27,246 nt of DNA. Source: Lachnospiraceae bacterium UBA7225 (lineage in GTDB: Bacteria; Bacillota; Clostridia; Lachnospirales; Lachnospiraceae). Shown in pieces: positions 22,423-27,246 of the stretch. The notes under the pieces were generated by a model, which was not told the DNA's origin, did no database searches, and was given only the letters and a program-made list of their open reading frames with translations. The DNA lies in contig DKTR01000071.1 in assembly GCA_002473385.1 (NCBI GenBank), positions 564-27,809 on the forward strand. The letters are read 5' to 3'. The position numbers and the translations under genes were made by a program. How positions within the stretch are numbered: the first letter of the stretch is position 1; every line of letters starts with the position of its first letter.

Positions 22423-23925
22423 ATGGATGCATCAATTTTTATCGGAACCTGGTGGTCGCTCGTACCACCGCTCTTAGCCATTGTACTGGCACTTGTAACA
22501 AAAGAGGTATACAGCTCCCTGTTTATCGGGGTGGCTGTCGGTGCCTGCCTCTACACGGGTTTTCATCCGTGGAATGCCTTTGTGGCACTTTTTGATATCA
22601 TGAAAAGCAGCATGAATCTGAATATTCTGATTTTTGATGTCCTGCTCGGCATGATCATTGTTTTAATGACAAAATCCGGTGGATCGGCAGCCTATGGAAA
22701 CTGGGCAGGCCGCCGGATCAAATCAAAACGCAGCGCTCTGCTCGCCACCTCCGGGCTTGGTGTCCTCATTTTTGTGGATGACTACTTCAATTGTCTGACG
22801 GTCGGCTCCGTTATGCGCCCGGTAACGGACCGCTTTAAGGTTTCCAGAGCAAAGCTCGCCTACATCATCGACGCAACAGCGGCTCCCGTCTGTATCATTG
22901 CCCCGATTTCCAGCTGGGCGGCAGCCGTAAATTCCTATGTACCGGATGATGCCGCCATTACCGGCTTCCAGTTGTTTCTGCGGACAATTCCGTACAATCT
23001 GTACGCATTGCTCACACTTGCAATGGTGCTTTATATCTGTATCACCGGTTTTGATTTCGGTCTGATGAAAAAACACGAACAGAATGCTGCGAAAGGCGAT
23101 CTGTTTACAAGCGGCGCAGAGGAATTTGAACAGAGCAGACCGGAGAAAAGCTCTGCAGCCGGTAAGGTAATCGATCTGGTTCTTCCGGTAGCAGTTCTGA
23201 TTGTTTCCGCAGTCGGTGCAATGATCTACACAGGCTATCTGGATGGCGCTACCGACATCATCACGGCATTTGCAGGCTGCGATGCAGAAACCAGCCTGAT
23301 TTTTGCCACCATGTTTACCGTACTGTTTATGCTGGTTCTGTACCTTCCAAGAGGTGTTATCACCTTCAAAGGATTTATGGAAAGCTTTATAGACGGCTTT
23401 AAGCTGATGATCCCTGCCATAGGCATTCTGATTTTTGCCTGGACACTAAAAGGCATGGGTGATGCCCTGCAGATCGGCACCTTCGTGGAAAATCTCGTTG
23501 GAGCCAACGCCTCCGCAAGCGCCCTTATTCCAGCGATCATGTTTGTAATCGCTGTTTTCCTTGCCTTTTCTACCGGCACCAGCTGGGGGACCTTTGCCAT
23601 CCTTGTACCGATTGTAATAGCAATGTTCCCGAACCCGGAACAGCTTGAAATGATGATTATTGCCGTATCTGCAGTTCTGGCGGGTGCCGTGTGCGGAGAC
23701 CATGTATCTCCGATTTCCGATACGACCGTCATGTCCTCCGCAGGTGCACAGAGCAACCATATCAACCACGTATCCACACAGATGCAGTACGCTGCCGTGG
23801 TTGCGGCAGTATGTATCGTCGGTTACCTTATCGCCGGTTTCCTGAAAGTCTGGTGGATAACGCTGGGGCTGAGTCTCGCGCTGCTGCTGGCCGTGCTGAC
23901 TATCTTAAAACGCCGCACAGAATAA
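22423..23925 (+). CDS. NhaC-family secondary transporter
   Basis: A 500-residue membrane protein with 11-12 hydrophobic segments. NhaC hallmarks are LIFVDDYFNCLTVGSVMRPV, APISSWAAA, GTSWGTFAILVPIV and GAVCGDHVSPISDTTVMSSA. The family includes Na+/H+ antiporters and exchangers of organic acids such as malate/lactate, so specificity is uncertain. The ATG at 22423 has AAGGAGGATATT directly upstream. It is co-transcribed with the RpiR regulator and followed 14 bp later by a C39-like gene. Sialic acid, a pyruvate-derived acid or ion balance are all possible roles. Confidence 0.85.
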   Translation: MDASIFIGTWWSLVPPLLAIVLALVTKEVYSSLFIGVAVGACLYTGFHPWNAFVALFDIMKSSMNLNILIFDVLLGMIIVLMTKSGGSAAYGNWAGRRIKSKRSALLATSGLGVLIFVDDYFNCLTVGSVMRPVTDRFKVSRAKLAYIIDATAAPVCIIAPISSWAAAVNSYVPDDAAITGFQLFLRTIPYNLYALLTLAMVLYICITGFDFGLMKKHEQNAAKGDLFTSGAEEFEQSRPEKSSAAGKVIDLVLPVAVLIVSAVGAMIYTGYLDGATDIITAFAGCDAETSLIFATMFTVLFMLVLYLPRGVITFKGFMESFIDGFKLMIPAIGILIFAWTLKGMGDALQIGTFVENLVGANASASALIPAIMFVIAVFLAFSTGTSWGTFAILVPIVIAMFPNPEQLEMMIIAVSAVLAGAVCGDHVSPISDTTVMSSAGAQSNHINHVSTQMQYAAVVAAVCIVGYLIAGFLKVWWITLGLSLALLLAVLTILKRRTE

Positions 23926-23939
23926 TTCCGGAGATTACC

Positions 23940-24545
23940 ATGAAAATCATCAATGTCCCCTACATAGACCAGAGCACCCTCTATCCCACAGGCTGCGAAA
24001 GCGTCTCCACAGTGATGCTTCTGCAGTACCTGGGATATCCCTGTTCGGTCGATGAATTTATCAATCATTACCTTGCAAAGCAGGCATTCGAGATGCGTGG
24101 CGGCGAGCTGTACGGACCTGACCCGGACCGTTTTTTCTGCGGCAGCCCTTACACGGATGATTCCTTCGGCTGCTACGCACCTGTCATCTGCAATGCACTT
24201 CAAAAAATAACAGGCGGCCGCTACCTCGTATGCAACGAGACCGGTACACCTGTAGAAATGCTTCTGCACGAATATATTGATCACGACATGCCCGTTATTT
24301 TCTGGGCGTGTATAGATATGCGGGAGCCAGTAACAGGACCTTCCTGGCGGCTCCTTGATTCCGGAGAGCCCTTCACCTGGATCTCCAACGAGCACTGTTT
24401 GCTTCTTGTGGGCTATGACGATGAGGGCTGCTATTTTAATGATCCATACAATAACAACGGCGTGATCCATTACCCCAGAGAGCTTGTGGAAAAACGCCAT
24501 CTGGCGCAGTATCAGATGGCCGTGGGTCTGAAGCCTGCCCATTAA
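23940..24545 (+). CDS. C39-like papain-fold protein, no signal peptide
   Basis: A 201-residue protein with a Peptidase_C39_2-like layout: NVPYIDQSTLYPTGCESVS with candidate catalytic C19, NEHCLLLVGYDDEG with H152, and CYFNDPYN with D168. The stretch GPDPDRFFCGSPYTDDSFGCY and a rich set of cysteines are also present. No signal peptide or membrane segment is visible, so it is likely cytosolic, unlike many C39 relatives that act at the membrane or outside. The start at 23940 has CGGAG about seven bases upstream, 14 bp after the NhaC-family stop. Transamidase, peptidase or acyl-hydrolase activity is possible; substrate unknown. It ends facing the third importer operon. Confidence 0.75.
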   Translation: MKIINVPYIDQSTLYPTGCESVSTVMLLQYLGYPCSVDEFINHYLAKQAFEMRGGELYGPDPDRFFCGSPYTDDSFGCYAPVICNALQKITGGRYLVCNETGTPVEMLLHEYIDHDMPVIFWACIDMREPVTGPSWRLLDSGEPFTWISNEHCLLLVGYDDEGCYFNDPYNNNGVIHYPRELVEKRHLAQYQMAVGLKPAH

Positions 24546-24621
24546 AGGCAGCCCCCAGCCCTCTGCCACACGCCTTCAAATCTGAAATTTCACATTTACA
24601 GTTCCCTGATACAATTCTTAA

Positions 24622-25488
24622 TTATCCCTTGACACCGCCCGAGGTCAGACCGCCTACCAGATGCTTTTCAATACAGATAAACAGAATAACAACCGGTATC
24701 GTTGCAAAAAGCGATGATGCAAACAGATACTGCCACTCAATCATATTGTAGCCGTTGAATACTGTGATACCGACTGTCAGCGGTTTCAGGACATCGCTGG
24801 AAATCAGTGTCAGCGCAACTGTGTACTCGTTCCACGCGTTAATAAACACGAAAATCAACGCTGTCACGATGCCGGGCGCCGCTACCGGAAGAAGTACCCG
24901 GATCATTGCCTGCAGCTGATTGCAGCCGTCAATGGTCGCCGCCTGTTCCATCTCCGGAGATATGGACATAAAGGTTCCTCTCAGCAGCCAGATGGCAAAT
25001 GCCTGGTTGAATGCCGCATTAATAAAAATCAGACCCAGAAGGCTGTCGGTGAGATGAAGCACACTCATAACCTTATAAATACCAACCAGCAGCACGACCG
25101 GCGCAAACATCTGGGAAACAATTACCAGTCCAAGGAAAAATTTCTTTCCTTTAAATTTCATACGCGACAATGCATAAGCTGCCGGAATACCGCAGATAAT
25201 CGCGATTGCCGTCGCGCCTCCCGATATCGCAATGGAGTTTATGAAATAACGTGCCAGCGGCGCCAGTTTCCAGATCTCCGTAAAGTTTTCCCACTGCCAC
25301 TCAATCGGAAGCAGCGTTCCCTGCATGGAGTAGATCTCCGCCCGGGATTTCAGCGCCGTAGTGAACATTACGAAATACGGATACAGTGTCACCAGCACCA
25401 GTACAATTACCGCCAGGTATAGCAGTCCCCGCAGCACCTTATCTCTGGATGTCTTTGCCTTTTTTATGTACATTTTCTCTTTACGCAT
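24622..25488 (-). CDS. ABC sugar importer permease, MalG type (third importer)
   Basis: A 288-residue CUT1 permease with six membrane helices, EAA loop MEQAATIDGCNQLQAMIRVL and C-terminus GLTSGGVKG. The ATG at 25488 overlaps the upstream permease stop by 8 nt (ATGCGTAA) and has AGGAGG six bases upstream. It ends convergently with the C39-like gene, with no clear terminator seen in the 76-bp gap. Substrate unknown. Confidence 0.85.
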   Translation of the reverse strand: MRKEKMYIKKAKTSRDKVLRGLLYLAVIVLVLVTLYPYFVMFTTALKSRAEIYSMQGTLLPIEWQWENFTEIWKLAPLARYFINSIAISGGATAIAIICGIPAAYALSRMKFKGKKFFLGLVIVSQMFAPVVLLVGIYKVMSVLHLTDSLLGLIFINAAFNQAFAIWLLRGTFMSISPEMEQAATIDGCNQLQAMIRVLLPVAAPGIVTALIFVFINAWNEYTVALTLISSDVLKPLTVGITVFNGYNMIEWQYLFASSLFATIPVVILFICIEKHLVGGLTSGGVKG

Positions 25489-26371
25489 CCTGATCCTCCT
25501 TTCTCAAGGAAAGAATCATGTAGACTGAGGCGCAAACGCACAGAATCAGAAATCCGATTACGGAAATTGCCGCCGCTTCGCCGGTTCTTCCTTTATAAAA
25601 GGCCTGTTTATACAAATAGGTAACAAGGGTATCGGTACGGTTCGCCGGATCTCCCTTGGTGATCGTCCAGATAATCGGGAAGGAATTGAATACATAAATA
25701 ATATTCAGTACCGTGCTGACTGTGAGGGACGATTTTACAAGCGGCAGCGTGATATTGAAAAGCTTCTGCCAGAAGCCCGCTCCATCCACCGTTGCCGATT
25801 CATAATAAGATGCGTCAATACTCTGCAGCCCCGAAAGCACGCAGAAGGTGACAAATGGTATTGTTACAAAAATACCCACCCAGCACTCCCAGGCAAAATA
25901 TGTCCCCGGCGTAGGTGTCCAGTTGACGTTACCGCTGATAATTCCCAGCTTCATGAGGAGGGTATTCAAGGTACCGTAATCCTGGTTGATGATAAATTTC
26001 CAGACACCTGCCTGGATGATCAGCGATGTCGCCCACGGGAAAACCACAATTGCCCGTGCGATCTTCCTGCCGCGAAACTCATTATTTAAAACAATCGCCA
26101 ATGCAAAACCGATAAGAGTTGACAAGCCTACCACAACAATCGTCCAGACCAGCGTATTCTTCAACACCAGTCCGAAAGTAGAGCTTTTTACAACCTTGGT
26201 AAAATTATCGAGTCCTGCAAATCCCTTAATGATTCCCGCCTTACTCACTTCGCTCAGAGATGTGCGGAATACCTCAAAAATCGGAAACAGAATAAAAACT
26301 GTCATCAATAAAATGCTCGGGAGCAGCCATATATATGGACCTGCTGCCCTTAATATCTTCTTTTTTTTCAT
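25481..26371 (-). CDS. ABC sugar importer permease, MalF type (third importer)
   Basis: A 296-residue short MalF-type permease with an N-terminal helix at PYIWLLPSILLMTVFILFP, and EAA loop YYESATVDGAGFWQKLFNIT. The start at 26371 has GGTGGTG upstream. It is coupled by overlap to the MalG-type gene and separated from the binding-protein gene by a hairpin at 26405-26431. Confidence 0.85.
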   Translation of the reverse strand: MKKKKILRAAGPYIWLLPSILLMTVFILFPIFEVFRTSLSEVSKAGIIKGFAGLDNFTKVVKSSTFGLVLKNTLVWTIVVVGLSTLIGFALAIVLNNEFRGRKIARAIVVFPWATSLIIQAGVWKFIINQDYGTLNTLLMKLGIISGNVNWTPTPGTYFAWECWVGIFVTIPFVTFCVLSGLQSIDASYYESATVDGAGFWQKLFNITLPLVKSSLTVSTVLNIIYVFNSFPIIWTITKGDPANRTDTLVTYLYKQAFYKGRTGEAAAISVIGFLILCVCASVYMILSLRKEDQDA

Positions 26372-26404
26372 GTTTCACCACCAGTTCAAGCTTATCTGTG
26401 CAAA

Positions 26405-26431
26405 GAGCCGGGCCTTTTTGCAGCCCGGCTC
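26405..26431 (-). repeat. Hairpin between binding-protein and permease genes (third importer)
   Basis: Perfect 9-bp arms GAGCCGGGC (26405-26413) and GCCCGGCTC (26423-26431) with a 9-nt loop. On the minus strand only TTT follows, so termination would be partial at most. It sits where hairpins occur in the other two importer operons. Confidence 0.65.
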
Positions 26432-26472
26432 CCGGTTTTCTGTTTGTAAGGATAAAATCAGGGTTTCTTAAA

Positions 26473-27246
26473 TCAGCCTGCGATGTCAGCCTGCAGCTCA
26501 TCGAGCAGTGTTCTTACGTCTTCGCCGAGAAGTGCTCTCTGTTCAACATCAATAACACCCTGCTTTACATCGGCCCATTCAGCTTTTGCTGTCGGATAGA
26601 ACTTGCTGGAACCTACAATATCAACCCATGCAGCCATGCTCTCGTCAGAAGCAGCAACTGCTTCGCCGCCTGCGATCGTTGCCGGAAGGAAGCCTTCCAT
26701 CAGAACCCATTCTGAATAACGCTCATCATCATAGAAATAATCGAAGAATGTGCTGATTGCAGCAAGCTCTTCTTCAGAATATCCGTTGTCGAAACACATA
26801 AAGCGGTCCATAACACCTGCAGATACAGATTCACCGGTGTTTGTCGGAATGGAAGCTACTCCAAAGTTTACTTCATGTCCGCCGTCTGCGATATATGTCG
26901 GAAGGCTGTTCGGTGCGATAACCATTGCAATCTGACCTGCCCCGAACATATCCTGCAGATCGTAACGTGTATTATTTGCAGGATCGCTGTTGGTATAACC
27001 AGCATTTACAAGACCGATCGCATATTCGATCGCTTCTACGTTTGCATCACTATTGAGAGTCCAGTCACCGTTCTCATCAACAAATCCGCCGCCGTTGTTC
27101 CAGGTATAATATGCAAATGCAGCCTGACCTTCGTCTGTCGTCATGTCGATGCCCCATGGATAAATGCTGTCGTCATATGCTTTGATTGCTTCGCATGCAG
27201 CCGTCAGTTCTTCCCAGGTAGTCGGAACCTCTACGCCTGCTGCTTC
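26473..27246 (-). CDS. Sugar-binding protein of the third importer, partial (N-terminus beyond window)
   Basis: The open frame runs to the last base of the window, giving 257 residues of the C-terminal part. It reads EAAGVEVPTTWEELTAACEA at the window edge, a typical SBP_bac_1 stretch, then GGFVDENGDWTLNSDANVEA and ending LLDELQADIAG. The internal ATG at 27144 is not a start. The signal peptide and any lipobox cannot be judged. Linkage to two permease genes supports the role; ligand unknown. Confidence 0.85.
   Translation of the reverse strand, partial: EAAGVEVPTTWEELTAACEAIKAYDDSIYPWGIDMTTDEGQAAFAYYTWNNGGGFVDENGDWTLNSDANVEAIEYAIGLVNAGYTNSDPANNTRYDLQDMFGAGQIAMVIAPNSLPTYIADGGHEVNFGVASIPTNTGESVSAGVMDRFMCFDNGYSEEELAAISTFFDYFYDDERYSEWVLMEGFLPATIAGGEAVAASDESMAAWVDIVGSSKFYPTAKAEWADVKQGVIDVEQRALLGEDVRTLLDELQADIAG

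Noticed and set aside
24583..24592. TGAAATTTCA, the same 10-bp palindrome as near nanA
   Set aside because: Lies between the ends of two convergent genes with no promoter; an AT-rich 10-mer can recur by chance.
1..27246. CRISPR arrays, insertion sequences, rRNA
   Set aside because: No regularly spaced direct repeats, transposase frames or rRNA signatures were seen on either strand.

Overview
The window reads as chromosomal DNA of an anaerobic gut Firmicute, most likely a Lachnospiraceae member. The basis is strong AGGAGG-type ribosome sites, LacI- and RpiR-controlled glycan clusters, several binding-protein ABC sugar importers that lack their own ATPase, and mixed GC that is moderate in most genes and visibly AT-rich in one island. 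The species is not identifiable from the sequence alone. Every stretch over about 300 bases holds a gene.

Left block (1-9300, minus strand): a beta-1,4-galactan or galacto-oligosaccharide operon. Transcription starts at a strong promoter near 9267-9295 and runs binding protein, structured intercistronic RNA, GanP-like and GanQ-like permeases, an unrecognised 612-residue protein, a 74-residue zinc ribbon, a GH53 endo-galactanase without a signal peptide, and a TraX-family membrane protein. A separate LacI regulator with its own promoter follows. No GH42 or GH2 beta-galactosidase is present.

Middle block (9300-14600): a tRNA-Val(CAC), a small membrane protein, and an AT-rich minus-strand cassette of an ABC/OLD-like AAA ATPase, a PIN-domain nuclease and a small ATP-dependent RNA ligase. 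The three cassette genes are joined by overlapping or abutting start and stop codons. The cassette lies 24 bp downstream of proC, which lies 31 bp downstream of a second LacI regulator. This ATPase-PIN-ligase trio is the best candidate for an undescribed system, plausibly RNA-targeting defence with cleavage and repair. The second LacI gene has the same operator type in its promoter as the galactan operon promoter, so it is the likely galactan regulator although it lies 4.3 kb away.

Right block (14600-24550): a sialic acid catabolic cluster. Minus-strand nanA-nanK-nanE and an SGNH esterase are followed by a separately promoted ABC importer (binding protein plus two permeases). Divergent from nanA is a plus-strand operon of an RpiR/SIS regulator, an NhaC-family transporter and a C39-like papain-fold protein. 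Neither a sialidase nor nagA/nagB is in the window.

Far right (24620-27246, minus): a third MalFG-type importer whose binding-protein gene runs off the window end. All three importers have a hairpin between the binding-protein gene and the first permease gene, and none has an ATPase gene here, which implies a shared MsmK-like ATPase elsewhere.
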